Below are positions 40,036 to 48,802 of a DNA stretch of 64,000 nt, piece by piece. The stretch covers positions 1 to 64,000 of the forward strand of contig NZ_JAAMOW010000011.1 in the NCBI RefSeq assembly GCF_011067135.1, given 5' to 3'. Positions within the stretch are counted from its first letter, which is position 1; each line of letters begins with the position of its first letter. The position numbers and the translations under genes were made by a program. Source of the stretch: Solimonas terrae. Its GTDB lineage: Bacteria; Pseudomonadota; Gammaproteobacteria; Nevskiales; Nevskiaceae. Below the pieces are notes generated by a model, which did no database searches, had not been told where the DNA came from, and worked only from the letters and a program-made list of their open reading frames with translations.

Positions 40036-40377
40036 ATGACCAAGACCTTGTTCGAGAAGATCTGCGACCGGGAGATTCCGGCCGATATCGTCTATGAAGA
40101 CGAACTTTGCGTCGCTTTCAAGGACATCCATCCGCAGGCACCGTTTCACGTCCAGCTGGTGCCGCGCAAACCGATCACGATGCTGGCAAATGCCGAACCC
40201 GGCGATCAGTCACTGCTCGGGCATCTGCTGCTGACGGCGCCGAAAGTCGCCGCCGCCGCCGGCTTCGGCGACGCCTTCCGGCTCGCGGTCAACAACGGCG
40301 CCGCGGTTGGCCAATCGGTGTTTCACCTGCACATCCACATCCTCGCCGGCCGCCCGTTCAAGTGGCCGCCGGGGTGA
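40036..40377 (+). CDS. HIT family nucleotide-binding protein (HINT type)
   Basis: A 113-residue histidine-triad protein, probably a purine nucleoside phosphoramidase. It starts MTKTLFEKICDREIPADIVY and has FKDIHPQAPFHVQLVPRKPI. The triad HLHIHILAGRP near the end contains the catalytic histidines. An upstream ATG (40000) would add 12 residues without similarity. It is a monocistronic gene divergent from msbA. Confidence 0.93.
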   Translation: MTKTLFEKICDREIPADIVYEDELCVAFKDIHPQAPFHVQLVPRKPITMLANAEPGDQSLLGHLLLTAPKVAAAAGFGDAFRLAVNNGAAVGQSVFHLHIHILAGRPFKWPPG

Positions 40378-40552
40378 TTCCGGCCGCGCCGGCGAAGGTC
40401 GGCCGGTGCGTCGCCGGTCGGAATCATGCCGCGCCGGGAATGGCGAGGCAGGAGTTCAAAAACAGATACCGTCGCGCCGGGGATGGCCATCATCCATGCC
40501 CGGACCAGCGCCCGCTGTCGGCCCCATGACCGAGATCGCGCTGCGGCATCGC

Positions 40553-41578
40553 CTACTCCAGCATCTGCCTGAACGCCGCCGTCGTCCGCTCGAGCGCAAC
40601 GCCATCTGCACGTTCGACGATCCGCGCTGCAATCGCGCGGCGTTCGGCGAATTCCAGCCCTTGCGACGGCCCCAGCACGGCGATCGCGGTCGCCAGCCCG
40701 TCCGCCAGCATGCATGAGGGATGCAGCACCGTGACACTGGCGAGCGTATCGGCAATCGGCCAGCCGCTGCGCGGATCAAGCGTATGCGAACAGCGGCGAC
40801 CGTCGGCGACGAAACAACGGCGCGCGTCACCCGAGGTCGCGACCGCCAGACCGTGCAGGGCGACGCGCAGCGGCGCGAGATGATCATCGTCGTCGTGCCG
40901 CTCGATATCCACCCACCATGGCGTGCCGTCCGGCTTGCAGCCCAGCCCGCGCAGTTCGCCGCCGATCTCGACCAGAAAATGCTCGACACCGTGCGCGCAC
41001 AGGACTTCGCAGACCTGATCGACCGCATAGCCCTTGGCGATCGACGAAAGGTCCAGCCGCAGGCCGCCGGGCTGCATCAGCGACGCTCGCCGATCGTCGA
41101 ACGACAAGCGCCGCCAGCCACAGCATGCGCGCGCAGCGGCGATCGCCTCGGCCGACGGCAGCGTCGTACGCGCGCCGGCAGGACCGTAGCCCCAGAGATC
41201 GACCAGCGCACCGACGGCAGGATCGTAGGCGCCACCGCTGTCACGAGCCAGCGCCAGCGCCGCGCGCAAGACGTGGACGAAGCCGGCCGGCAGCGTGTGG
41301 CGACTGCCGGCCGGTGCATCGTTGAAGCGGCTGATCGCCGACGACGGCAGCCAGGTGCTCATCTGCTCCACGACGACGTCGAGCGCTGCCTGGATCGCCA
41401 TCAGCAGCGCCGCGTCGTCGATCAAACCGGGCACGAAGCGCGCGGACCAGCAGGTGCCCATCGTCGTGCCGAACAGCTGCCGCAAGCCGGCATCGGCCGC
41501 CGGCAACAGCAGGGCATCGAGCGTCGCCGGAATCAGTACACGCGCCGGCGGGCGGCCGGCATCGATGATCGTGCCCAC
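40553..41578 (-). CDS. apbE: ApbE-type FAD:protein FMN transferase
   Basis: Transfers FMN from FAD to a Thr in target proteins. From a GTG (41578), 7 nt after the DUF4198 stop, it has 341 residues. Typical blocks are LFGTTMGTCWSARF, AISRFNDAP, SGGAYDPAVGALVDLWGYGP, LRLDLSSIAKGYAVDQVCEVL, LVEIGGELRGLG, and SHTLDPRSGWPI with the ASVTVLHPSCMLADGLATAI metal site. Unlike most ApbEs it shows no signal peptide or lipobox, and longer upstream frames add only Arg-rich sequence. It is the last gene of the iron operon, and the probable acceptor is the DUF2271 protein two genes upstream. Confidence 0.9.
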   Translation of the reverse strand: MGTIIDAGRPPARVLIPATLDALLLPAADAGLRQLFGTTMGTCWSARFVPGLIDDAALLMAIQAALDVVVEQMSTWLPSSAISRFNDAPAGSRHTLPAGFVHVLRAALALARDSGGAYDPAVGALVDLWGYGPAGARTTLPSAEAIAAARACCGWRRLSFDDRRASLMQPGGLRLDLSSIAKGYAVDQVCEVLCAHGVEHFLVEIGGELRGLGCKPDGTPWWVDIERHDDDDHLAPLRVALHGLAVATSGDARRCFVADGRRCSHTLDPRSGWPIADTLASVTVLHPSCMLADGLATAIAVLGPSQGLEFAERRAIAARIVERADGVALERTTAAFRQMLE

Positions 41579-41585
41579 GAGTGGG

Positions 41586-42455
41586 CTACGGCAGGACTTC
41601 AAGCGTCGCCGAATAGCTGAGCCGGCGCGGACGGGCCTCGCCGGCCGGCGAACGCGCCGCAGCCTGCTGGCCACGGGCCGGTGCCTCATCCGGCTCCGGA
41701 CCTTCGCGACCACCGCCCAGGCTCGCATTGAGCCAGTACAGACCGGCCTGCGGCCAGGTGATCGTGAACTGCCCGTCGGCATTGGTGCGCGCCCTGATCT
41801 CGTTCTGCTGGTCGCGATAACGCGTGCCGCCGGCAATGATCGTCACGTCGAGACCGGCCGCCGGCTTGCCGTCGAGCAGCAACTTGAAGTTCGCCGCTTC
41901 GCCGACGACCAGATCATTGGGATGTGTCAGCGGCAGCAGTTCCAGGCCGTTGCCACTCGGCGCGAGCGCGGTGCGGTTCGGCTTGCCGACCGTGACGAAG
42001 GTCTCGACGCGATTGACCACCTGCGTCACGCGCAGGTTCACGGCATCACCCGGCACTTCGGTCCCGAGATCGGCTTCGCTGCCGCGCCAGCGGTGCGGCT
42101 TGCCGTCGGCACCTTGCCAGTTGGCGAACACGCCGTTCGAAACCGAGGCGACGCGGTAGGTGCCGGCCTGCGGCAGCGGTACGTCGAAGACACTGCGAAA
42201 GCTTCCCGTCAGCACGTGCTCCGGCGCCAGCGCACTGCCGTCCGGCGCCGTGATCTGCAGATCATCCAGTCGCAGCGGCGCGTGGTTGAAATAGAACAGA
42301 TCGTTGGAGACCGCGGCATCGACCGTGATCTCGTGATCGCTTTCGGTCAAGACCGTCGAGGACGGCACGAAGAAGGCCTTGTGGGCCTGCGCGGCGAGCG
42401 GCAGAAAAATGAAGAGCGCGGCAACCCGCACCCGGTTCGTGATCGAAACTTTCAT
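41586..42455 (-). CDS. DUF4198 periplasmic protein of the iron operon
   Basis: A 289-residue exported protein. The signal peptide (KVSITNRVRVAALFIFLPLA, cleaved after AQA) leaves a mature N-terminus HKAFFVPSS, the His-first arrangement common in DUF4198 proteins. Beta-sandwich domains follow, including a carboxypeptidase-regulatory-like segment (ELLPLTHPNDLVVGEAANFK, ARTNADGQFTITWPQAGLYW). Its place between DUF2271 and apbE suggests it helps a periplasmic metal or redox process. The metal-binding idea is inferred from the N-terminal His. Confidence 0.85.
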   Translation of the reverse strand: MKVSITNRVRVAALFIFLPLAAQAHKAFFVPSSTVLTESDHEITVDAAVSNDLFYFNHAPLRLDDLQITAPDGSALAPEHVLTGSFRSVFDVPLPQAGTYRVASVSNGVFANWQGADGKPHRWRGSEADLGTEVPGDAVNLRVTQVVNRVETFVTVGKPNRTALAPSGNGLELLPLTHPNDLVVGEAANFKLLLDGKPAAGLDVTIIAGGTRYRDQQNEIRARTNADGQFTITWPQAGLYWLNASLGGGREGPEPDEAPARGQQAAARSPAGEARPRRLSYSATLEVLP

Positions 42456-42480
42456 GAAGGGCAACTCCGGAATGAAGGGC

Positions 42481-43011
42481 TCAGGGCCTGAGCGCGAGCG
42501 TGACGGTGCCGAGTTCGCTGTTGCCTTGTGCCTGCAGCGCGGACGCCTTCTGCACCGGCCAGCTGAACGGGATCTTCAGCAGTTCGCGGCCGCCGGACTC
42601 GCGCGCGGCCTCGACGACGAGCTGGTAGTCGCCGGCCGGCAGCGCCGCCAGAGGCGCTTCGCCGGGCACGAACTTCAGTTCGTAGTCGCCGACGGCGCGC
42701 GTCGCGCCGCTGATGCCGTCGGCCGGCATCTGCAGATCGCGACCGCTGCGGCGCCACCACTGGCGCAGGTCCTTGAGGTATTTCTCGCCCTCGTGGTCAC
42801 GCTTGCGAAGGTCGTACCAGACCGCGAGATTGGCGGCGACGCTCTGGTCCGGCCGTTCCAGCCAGGCCGCGACATAGGGCCGGTGATATTCGGCGACGTC
42901 CAGTTGCGGGATCTGCAACCTGATGTCGAGATCGGCGGCCCGCGCCGGTGCCGCAGCAAGAGGGCCGAGACTGCCGAGGCCGCAAAGAACGATGGATAGT
43001 GAAGCGCGCAT
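42481..43011 (-). CDS. DUF2271 periplasmic protein with a predicted FMN-attachment motif
   Basis: A 176-residue exported protein with a Sec signal peptide ending APARA. The mature part is beta-rich (LDIRLQIPQLDVAEYHRPY, DYELKFVPGEAPLA). Residues 98-104 read DGISGAT, matching the acceptor consensus that ApbE modifies in FMN-binding proteins; T104 would carry FMN through a phosphoester. It lies 6 nt after the PepSY gene, with apbE two genes on. I therefore infer a covalently flavinylated periplasmic electron carrier. The motif is directly visible; flavinylation is unproven. Confidence 0.88.
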   Translation of the reverse strand: MRASLSIVLCGLGSLGPLAAAPARAADLDIRLQIPQLDVAEYHRPYVAAWLERPDQSVAANLAVWYDLRKRDHEGEKYLKDLRQWWRRSGRDLQMPADGISGATRAVGDYELKFVPGEAPLAALPAGDYQLVVEAARESGGRELLKIPFSWPVQKASALQAQGNSELGTVTLALRP

Positions 43012-43017
43012 GTGATG

Positions 43018-43668
43018 TCACCCTTGATGGAGAAAGAACAGCACCAGCAGCAACGGCAACAACAGGCCGAGCCCGACCATCGGCCAGGTCATGCGGCGGC
43101 GCTGCGCCTGCAGTTGCAGAAGCACCAGGCCGGACAGGCAGAACAGCAGGCAGGCGGCCGCGAACAGATCGATGAACGCATTCCACAGCGCACCGGTATT
43201 GCGGCCCTTGTGCAGATCGTTGAGCCAGGCGATCCAGCCGCGATCCGTGCGCTCGTACTCGACGTGCCCGTCGGCCAGTTCGATCGCCAGCCAGGCATCG
43301 CCGCCGGGACGCGGCAGCGACACGTAGATCTCGTCGCTGGACCACTCACCACGCCTTGCGTGGACGTCGAGCGCGCTCGCCAGCCAACCACGCAGCGCGG
43401 CCGGCAGGACGTCATCCGGCGGCGCGGGCCGGGATTTCAGCGTTGCCAGCAGCGCGGCCGGCAGCTGCGCCTCGCGCTTGCTGATCTGCGGTGTCGCCCC
43501 GATCTGCGCGGCGTGATTGAGGGTGATGCCGGTGAACGCGAACAACAGCATCGCGACCAGACAGAGCGCGGCGCTGATCCAGTGCCACTGGCGTGCCTGC
43601 TGCGCCCAGAACAGACGCCGCCTTGCACGCAGCGCGCGCGCCAGCAGTTCGGGATCGGCAGCGTTCAT
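43018..43668 (-). CDS. PepSY-associated membrane protein
   Basis: A 216-residue inner-membrane protein. It has helices at about 31-50, 164-186 and 195-213 and a periplasmic PepSY-type domain between helices 1 and 2. Histidines H29 (QWHW), H52 (LNHAAQ) and H153 (NDLHKGRNTG) flank the helices at positions where PepSY_TM proteins bind haem. This is the short, three-helix form. PepSY_TM proteins such as FpvG reduce ferric siderophores, so a reductase role fits the operon. Its ATG overlaps the exbD stop by 4 nt, and the DUF2271 gene follows 6 nt on. Confidence 0.85.
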   Translation of the reverse strand: MNAADPELLARALRARRRLFWAQQARQWHWISAALCLVAMLLFAFTGITLNHAAQIGATPQISKREAQLPAALLATLKSRPAPPDDVLPAALRGWLASALDVHARRGEWSSDEIYVSLPRPGGDAWLAIELADGHVEYERTDRGWIAWLNDLHKGRNTGALWNAFIDLFAAACLLFCLSGLVLLQLQAQRRRMTWPMVGLGLLLPLLLVLFFLHQG

Positions 43669-44093
43669 TGCGCAGCGGCCGGCGTCGGATCGGTGACGAA
43701 GCCGATCTTCGTCAAACCGGCCTTGCCGGCTTCGCTCATCACATCCGCAATCACTTCGTAACGCGTGTCGCGGTCGGCGTGCAGGTGCAGCTCCGGCGCC
43801 GGCTCCTTCTGCGCGGCATCGTGGTAGCGCCGCAGCAATTCCGTGCGCTCGACCTTCTCGCCGTCCCAGTACAGCTGGCCGTCGGCGTCGATCGCCAGCT
43901 GGATCGTCTCGGCCTTGCTGATGTTCGGCTCGCTCGACGCCTTCGGCAGATCGATCTTCACGGCGTTGGTCAGCAACGGCGCGGTGATGATGAAGATCAC
44001 CAGCAGCACGAGCATGATGTCGACCAGCGGCACGACGTTGATTTCGGCCATCGGCGCACTGCCGCGATTGCCGCTGAAGCTTCCGAACGCCAT
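43665..44093 (-). CDS. exbD: Biopolymer transport protein ExbD
   Basis: Inner-membrane component of the TonB energiser. The 142-residue protein has a short cytoplasmic start (GNRGSAPMAEINVVPLVDIM), one helix (MLVLLVIFIITAPLL) beginning with the conserved Asp in PLVDIMLVLLV that carries protons, and a periplasmic domain. It lies 4 nt from exbB and overlaps the PepSY gene. Confidence 0.95.
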   Translation of the reverse strand: MAFGSFSGNRGSAPMAEINVVPLVDIMLVLLVIFIITAPLLTNAVKIDLPKASSEPNISKAETIQLAIDADGQLYWDGEKVERTELLRRYHDAAQKEPAPELHLHADRDTRYEVIADVMSEAGKAGLTKIGFVTDPTPAAAQ

Positions 44094-44097
44094 CGCG

Positions 44098-44838
44098 CTA
44101 TGCCCGCGCGACGGTCGGCTTCAGCGCAGTCACATGCGCCGAGGCCTGAGGATCGATCTTCGCGCCGGTCGCGAGGAACGCGAACAGATCGTGCGCGAAT
44201 GCGTCGAGCTGCGACAGCGTCACGCGATTGGCGCGGACGATGAAGTTGTAGCCGAGCACCGCCGGGATCGCGACCACGAGGCCGATCGCGGTCATGATCA
44301 GCGCCTCGCCGACCGGACCGGCCACCTTGTCGAGTGTGCCGGCGCCGGACAGGCCGATCGCCATCAGCGCGTGGTAAATGCCCCAGACCGTGCCGAACAG
44401 TCCCACGAACGGGGCGGTCGAGCCGACCGAGGCGAGGATCGTCAGACCGGATTCCATGTTCGCGGTCTCCTCGTCGATGGTCTTGCGCAGCGTGCGCGTG
44501 ACGAAATCGCTGGAACTGCCGGCTTCATTGAGCCGGTTGATGCCGTGCCGCTCGTGGTGCCTGACCGCCGCGATGCCGTGATAGGCAAGATGCGAGAACG
44601 GCTCGTCCGGGTGCTGGTCTTCGAGCTTGATCGCCACTTCGTTCAGCGACGGCGCATTCCAGAAGAAATCGAGAAAGCGCGCGCTGCGGCGACGTGCGCG
44701 GGCATTGGCAAGCGCCTTGGTGACGATCAGATACCAGCTCGTCACCGACGCCAGCAGCATGATGAACAGGATCGCCTTCGCGACACTGTCCGCCTGTTCG
44801 ATGAAATGGCCGAAGCCGAGACCTTGCGTTGCGTCCAT
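44098..44838 (-). CDS. exbB: Biopolymer transport protein ExbB
   Basis: Pentameric inner-membrane scaffold of the TonB-ExbBD motor. The 246-residue protein has three helices (AILFIMLLASVTSWYLIVTK near 22-41, and two after ESGLTILASVGSTAPFVGLF and EALIMTAIGLVVAIPAVLGY). The TolQ/ExbB signature GLFGTVWGIYHAL is present. It lies 6 nt after tonB and 4 nt before exbD. Confidence 0.95.
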   Translation of the reverse strand: MDATQGLGFGHFIEQADSVAKAILFIMLLASVTSWYLIVTKALANARARRRSARFLDFFWNAPSLNEVAIKLEDQHPDEPFSHLAYHGIAAVRHHERHGINRLNEAGSSSDFVTRTLRKTIDEETANMESGLTILASVGSTAPFVGLFGTVWGIYHALMAIGLSGAGTLDKVAGPVGEALIMTAIGLVVAIPAVLGYNFIVRANRVTLSQLDAFAHDLFAFLATGAKIDPQASAHVTALKPTVARA

Positions 44839-44844
44839 GTGAGC

Positions 44845-45519
44845 TCAGTGTTGGTGTAGTGCGAATGACATCGGAATCCGGACCCAGGCCGGAACGGCCC
44901 TGTCGCCCTGCTTGGCCGGCACGAATCGCCAGCGCTTGCGAACCACCTCGACGGCGGCTTCGTCGAGCCGTGCGTGGCCGCTGCTTCGATCGACCGTCAC
45001 CTGCTCCGCGCGGCCGTCGGCGCTGACCTGCACGAGCAACATGACGACGCCTTCCTCGCGCAGGCGAATCGACGCCGCCGGATATTTGGGTCCAGGGTTA
45101 TCGAGATAGGCGGCGACGAAATCCGGTGGCGTTGTCACCGGCGGCGAAGCTGCGGGTGCCGGCGCTGGCGGCATTTGCAGCTGCGGCGCGGCAACCGGCG
45201 GTGTGATCGGCGGCGTCGACATCGGCGTCGGGCTTGGCCGCGGCGTCGCCACCATCTTCGGCGCGAGCTTCGCTTTCGGCCTGGTCGGTGCCGGCGGCTT
45301 GGGTGCCGGCGCTTCGACAGGCGCTGGCGCAGCGGCGATGAAACTCACCATCATCGTCCGCGGCACTGGCTTGGGTGCGGACTGCCGGCGCGCGTGCAGC
45401 AGCGCTGCCAGCGCCGCGAGATGCAGCACGGCGATCAGCACGAAAGCGCTACCGTGTCGCCACGGCAGTCCTGCGCCGCTGCGACGCGTGTAGCCTGGCG
45501 CTTCGACGCAGGCGCTCAT
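44845..45519 (-). CDS. tonB: Energy transducer TonB
   Basis: Couples the ExbBD proton motor to outer-membrane receptors. The 224-residue protein has an N-terminal membrane anchor (about 24-42), a Pro/Ala/Lys-rich periplasmic spacer (about 50-135), and a C-terminal TonB domain (PKYPAASIRLREEGVVMLLV to VRKRWRFVPAKQGDRAVPAW). The ATG at 45519 lies 4 nt after the piuC stop. The longer frame upstream would overlap piuC with unrelated residues. Confidence 0.94.
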   Translation of the reverse strand: MSACVEAPGYTRRSGAGLPWRHGSAFVLIAVLHLAALAALLHARRQSAPKPVPRTMMVSFIAAAPAPVEAPAPKPPAPTRPKAKLAPKMVATPRPSPTPMSTPPITPPVAAPQLQMPPAPAPAASPPVTTPPDFVAAYLDNPGPKYPAASIRLREEGVVMLLVQVSADGRAEQVTVDRSSGHARLDEAAVEVVRKRWRFVPAKQGDRAVPAWVRIPMSFALHQH

Positions 45520-45523
45520 CGCC

Positions 45524-46204
45524 TCAGACCTCGGCCCAGCCACGCAGGAGGTTGTGATAGACGCCGGTGAGCCGCAGCACCGTCGCCGCATCGGCACCAC
45601 TGCGACGCAGGGTTTCGATCGACGCATCCATCTCGAACAGCAGGCGTCGCCGGCCGTCGTCGCGCACCATGCTCTGCACCCAGAAGAACGACGCCAGCCG
45701 CGCGCCACGCGTGACCGGCATGACCTGGTGCAGGCTGCTGGCGGGATACAGCACCAGATCGCCGGCCGGCAGCTTCACCCGATGCTCGCCATAGCTGTCG
45801 CTGACGACCAGTTCGCCGCCGTCGTATTCGTGCGGCTCGCTGACAAACAGCGTGCACGAGATATCGGACCGCACATGCTGGGCGGCAGCTCCGTGGCGCA
45901 TCACCGAACCGTCGATGTGCAGGCCGTAGCGACCGCCGCCCTGATAGCGATTGAAGCGCGGTGGCAGGGTGCGCAGCGGCAGCGCCGCCGCGAAGTACAG
46001 CGGATTGCGCTCGAGCGCGGCCAGCACGGTTCGACCCAGTTCCGCCTTCAGCGGCGAGCTGTCGGCCAGCTGTTCGTTGCGTTTTACCTGCGCGCCCTGC
46101 ACGCCGACCGTCTCGCGGCCATCGGCCCAGTCCGCGTTGTCCAGCGCACGCCGTAGCGCGGCGAGCTCTTCGCGATTCAGCAGTTCTGGGATGCGCAGCA
46201 GCAT
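45524..46204 (-). CDS. piuC: PiuC/YbiX family Fe(II)/2-oxoglutarate-type dioxygenase
   Basis: A 226-residue prolyl-4-hydroxylase-like enzyme whose gene usually accompanies catecholate siderophore receptors (Fiu/PiuA). The iron-binding facial triad is visible as [15 protein letters not shown] (HxD) and [20 protein letters not shown] (distal His, and Arg for the co-substrate). Family start [20 protein letters not shown]. It lies 81 nt after the receptor gene and 4 nt before tonB. The substrate is unknown; a role in siderophore or drug-conjugate uptake is inferred. Confidence 0.93.
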   Translation of the reverse strand: MLLRIPELLNREELAALRRALDNADWADGRETVGVQGAQVKRNEQLADSSPLKAELGRTVLAALERNPLYFAAALPLRTLPPRFNRYQGGGRYGLHIDGSVMRHGAAAQHVRSDISCTLFVSEPHEYDGGELVVSDSYGEHRVKLPAGDLVLYPASSLHQVMPVTRGARLASFFWVQSMVRDDGRRRLLFEMDASIETLRRSGADAATVLRLTGVYHNLLRGWAEV

Positions 46205-46224
46205 GACGCGGTCCTGGATTGGGC

Positions 46225-46276
46225 GGGCCCGAGGGCCCGAAGCAGGCGCCGGGGGAAGTCGTCCCCGCCCCGGCGA
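46225..46276 (-). promoter_or_regulatory. Two consecutive hairpins between the receptor gene and piuC
   Basis: CGCCGGGG/CCCCGGCG (46248-46255, 46269-46276) and CGGGCCC/GGGCCCG (46225-46231, 46234-46240) form two strong stems directly after the receptor stop (46286). They lack a T run, so they look more like an mRNA-stabilising or partly terminating intercistronic structure. That could lower expression of piuC to apbE relative to the receptor. Confidence 0.5.
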
Positions 46277-46285
46277 TGAACGGAC

Positions 46286-48676
46286 TCAGAAGCGGAAGTC
46301 GCCACTGAACAGGAAGGTGCGCGGCGTGCCCGGCGTGTAGCGATAGCCGCTCTTGTTGATCGCGGCGACGTACTCCTTGTCGAGCAGGTTGTAGGCGTTG
46401 ACGCGCAGCGTGAGGTGTTCGCTGAGGGCATACGCGGCGACTGCGTCCCAGACCGTATACGACTGCGTGTACGTGGGCGTGCCCACGGCACCGTCCGTGC
46501 CGCGGTGCATCTTTCCGGCATAACGGGCGCCGCCACCGACGGTGAAGCCGTGCGGCAGCCGGTACGTGGTCCAGGCCGTGAACGCGTTACCCGGCGTGTA
46601 GGTCAGATTCGGCGATCCATCGCTGGTAACGGCGGGGCCGTTGGTGACCCTGGTGTTGATGTCGCTGTAAGCCGCAGTGATCGCCCAGTCGTCGGTGATG
46701 TTGCCGACCGCGGACAGCTCGACTCCCTGCACGCGCTTGCGGCCGGTCTGCAGGGCGACACCGTCGAGCGTGTCCTGCGAATTGATGTCGTTGCTGACGT
46801 TCGTGCGGAACAGCGCGAGATTGAGCGACAGCGCCTCGTGGATCACGTCCCACTTGCCGCCGACCTCATAGGTCTGCGCCTTCTGCGGCCTGGCGTTGAC
46901 GGTATTCGCGCTGCCGGCCGCATTGCTCAGCTGGAAGTTCGCGCCGCCCGGCGGTTGCTGCGCGAGTGCGTAGTCGGCGTACAGGCTGGCCGTGGCGATC
47001 GGCTTGTAGACGACGCCGAGTTTCCAGTTGAACAGGGAGTCGCTGTCGTCGGCATCGGTCGACGTCACGATCGTGCCGACCGATGCGCCGTTGCAGTACA
47101 CGGTGCGGCCGGAATTGCTGCCGGCGCCCAGCGTCGTGCAGGCAGCAGTCGCCAGATAATCCGTCCTGTAGTGATCGACGCGAACGCCGCCGGTCACCAG
47201 CCACTGTTCGCCGAGCTTGAGCGTGTCGAAGGCATACAGCGATTCGGTGTCCGTGCGACCGTTGCTGCCGGCGCCGTTGCGCCCGTAGGCCCAGGTGCCG
47301 CTGTCATTCCAGTCCGGATCGTAGAGATTCGCCGCCGGCACGGTGCCGATCGTGACGTTGGTATGCGCCAGCAACTGTTCTCGCGTCACTTCCAGACCGG
47401 CGCTCAGATTGTGTTCGATGCGCCCGGTATCGAAGTCGTAGCGCAGATTGAGCTGATCGGTGAGGATCCTGTTCTGCTGATCCTTGTAGTTGATGTTGCT
47501 GCGCGCCAGCGTGTAGGTCGACAGATCGTCGTAGTCGCTCCACTTGATGTTGCCGGTCGGCGTCGGATGGCCATCGGCATCAAGCACCGGATTGCCGTCG
47601 GCGTCGACGACTACACCACCGGTGCTCATGAACGAGGTCAGCAGATAGTTCTGCGTCGTCATGCCCCAACGCGCGATGTTGCGGAGCTTGAGCGTGTCGG
47701 AGAAATCGTGCTCGATCTGCAACGTCGCCATCTTCGACGTGTCGTCGTCGTGGTCGTAGCGCGTGCCGTAGAAGTTGTCCGGATCGACCGGATGCCCGGC
47801 CAGCGTCTCCAGCCCGGCCTGCGGCGTCCAGCCCGGCAGGCCGATGGTCGGCACGAAACCGTCCGGAATGTTGTCCTGCTTGACGTAGAGCAGGTTCAGA
47901 TACGCGCGCGTGCCGCTGCCGAGGCCGAAGGCCAGCGACGGCGCGATGCCCGAGCGCGAATTGTTGACATGATCACGGCCGGCGACGTCGCTGTCCTGCC
48001 ACAGGACATTGAGGCGCAGTGCACTGCCGGGCAGGCCGTTGAGCGCCTGATTGAGATCGGCCGTGGCCCGATTCTGGCCGTCGCTGCCGGTCGTCAAGGT
48101 GCCGGACACGGCGTCTTCGAGATTCGCCTGCTTGGTGACCAGATTGATCGCGCCGGACGGCGAGGTGCGGCCGTTGTCGGTGCCGGCAGGTCCCTTCTCG
48201 ACTTCGACCTGATCGATGTTGAACAGGTCGTGCGACACCGAACCCAGATCACGAATGCCGTCGACGAAGATGCTGCTCGATGCATCGAAGCCCCGCATGT
48301 AGAGCGTGTCGCCCGTGCTGGTGGAGCCATTTTCGCCAGCGTAGAACGTGCCGACCGCGGGACTGTTGCGCAGCGCCTCGCTCAGAGTCGTCGCACCCTG
48401 TTCGCTGAACAACTCCTTCGGAATGATCTGGATGGTCTGCGGCGTGTCGCGCAGTGGCTGCGTGAATTTCGGCGACGACGGCGCGTCGACCTTGTACGGA
48501 CTCGGCACATCGGCCTCGACCTTCACTTCGCGCAGCTGCGTGGCCTGCTGCGGTGATGTCGCCGCCGGTGCGTCACCGGTTTCGGCGGCGACGGTCTCCG
48601 TCGATGCCTGCGCCGTTGCCGGCAGCGCATGAATGACCCATACCGCAGCCGCGATCGGACTCAAACGAAACTTCAT
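46286..48676 (-). CDS. TonB-dependent catecholate siderophore receptor (Fiu/PiuA-like)
   Basis: Outer-membrane receptor of 796 residues. It has a signal peptide (IAAAVWVIHALPATAQA), a probable TonB box region near EVKVEADVPS, and a plug domain (LRDTPQTIQIIPKELFSEQG, then LRNSPAVGTFYAGENGS, IFVDGIRDLG). The 22-strand barrel ends in an aromatic residue (LFSGDFRF). The adjacency to piuC points to the Fiu/PiuA group, which takes up ferric mono- and dicatecholates. The exact ligand is inferred. It is the first gene of the nine-gene unit. Confidence 0.94.
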   Translation of the reverse strand: MKFRLSPIAAAVWVIHALPATAQASTETVAAETGDAPAATSPQQATQLREVKVEADVPSPYKVDAPSSPKFTQPLRDTPQTIQIIPKELFSEQGATTLSEALRNSPAVGTFYAGENGSTSTGDTLYMRGFDASSSIFVDGIRDLGSVSHDLFNIDQVEVEKGPAGTDNGRTSPSGAINLVTKQANLEDAVSGTLTTGSDGQNRATADLNQALNGLPGSALRLNVLWQDSDVAGRDHVNNSRSGIAPSLAFGLGSGTRAYLNLLYVKQDNIPDGFVPTIGLPGWTPQAGLETLAGHPVDPDNFYGTRYDHDDDTSKMATLQIEHDFSDTLKLRNIARWGMTTQNYLLTSFMSTGGVVVDADGNPVLDADGHPTPTGNIKWSDYDDLSTYTLARSNINYKDQQNRILTDQLNLRYDFDTGRIEHNLSAGLEVTREQLLAHTNVTIGTVPAANLYDPDWNDSGTWAYGRNGAGSNGRTDTESLYAFDTLKLGEQWLVTGGVRVDHYRTDYLATAACTTLGAGSNSGRTVYCNGASVGTIVTSTDADDSDSLFNWKLGVVYKPIATASLYADYALAQQPPGGANFQLSNAAGSANTVNARPQKAQTYEVGGKWDVIHEALSLNLALFRTNVSNDINSQDTLDGVALQTGRKRVQGVELSAVGNITDDWAITAAYSDINTRVTNGPAVTSDGSPNLTYTPGNAFTAWTTYRLPHGFTVGGGARYAGKMHRGTDGAVGTPTYTQSYTVWDAVAAYALSEHLTLRVNAYNLLDKEYVAAINKSGYRYTPGTPRTFLFSGDFRF

Positions 48677-48802
48677 TGCCTTGACGCTCCCCTGAACGGT
48701 TTTTCAGCGAAAGCGGCCGCGAACGGCCGCGAGTTTCTCCGTACGGGCCCACCTGGAAGGCGTTTGGGTCTGGACGTTCGCTGGGAGACGAATACGATTC
48801 TA

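Noticed and set aside
40378-40552. Possible terminator between the HIT gene and apbE
   Set aside because: GATTCCGGCCG and a related GGTCGGAATC can pair, but the stem has mismatches, the loop is long, and there is no T run.
46415-48556. 713-codon plus-strand frame antisense to the TonB receptor
   Set aside because: The receptor is complete with signal peptide, plug and barrel end; the antisense frame is composition noise.
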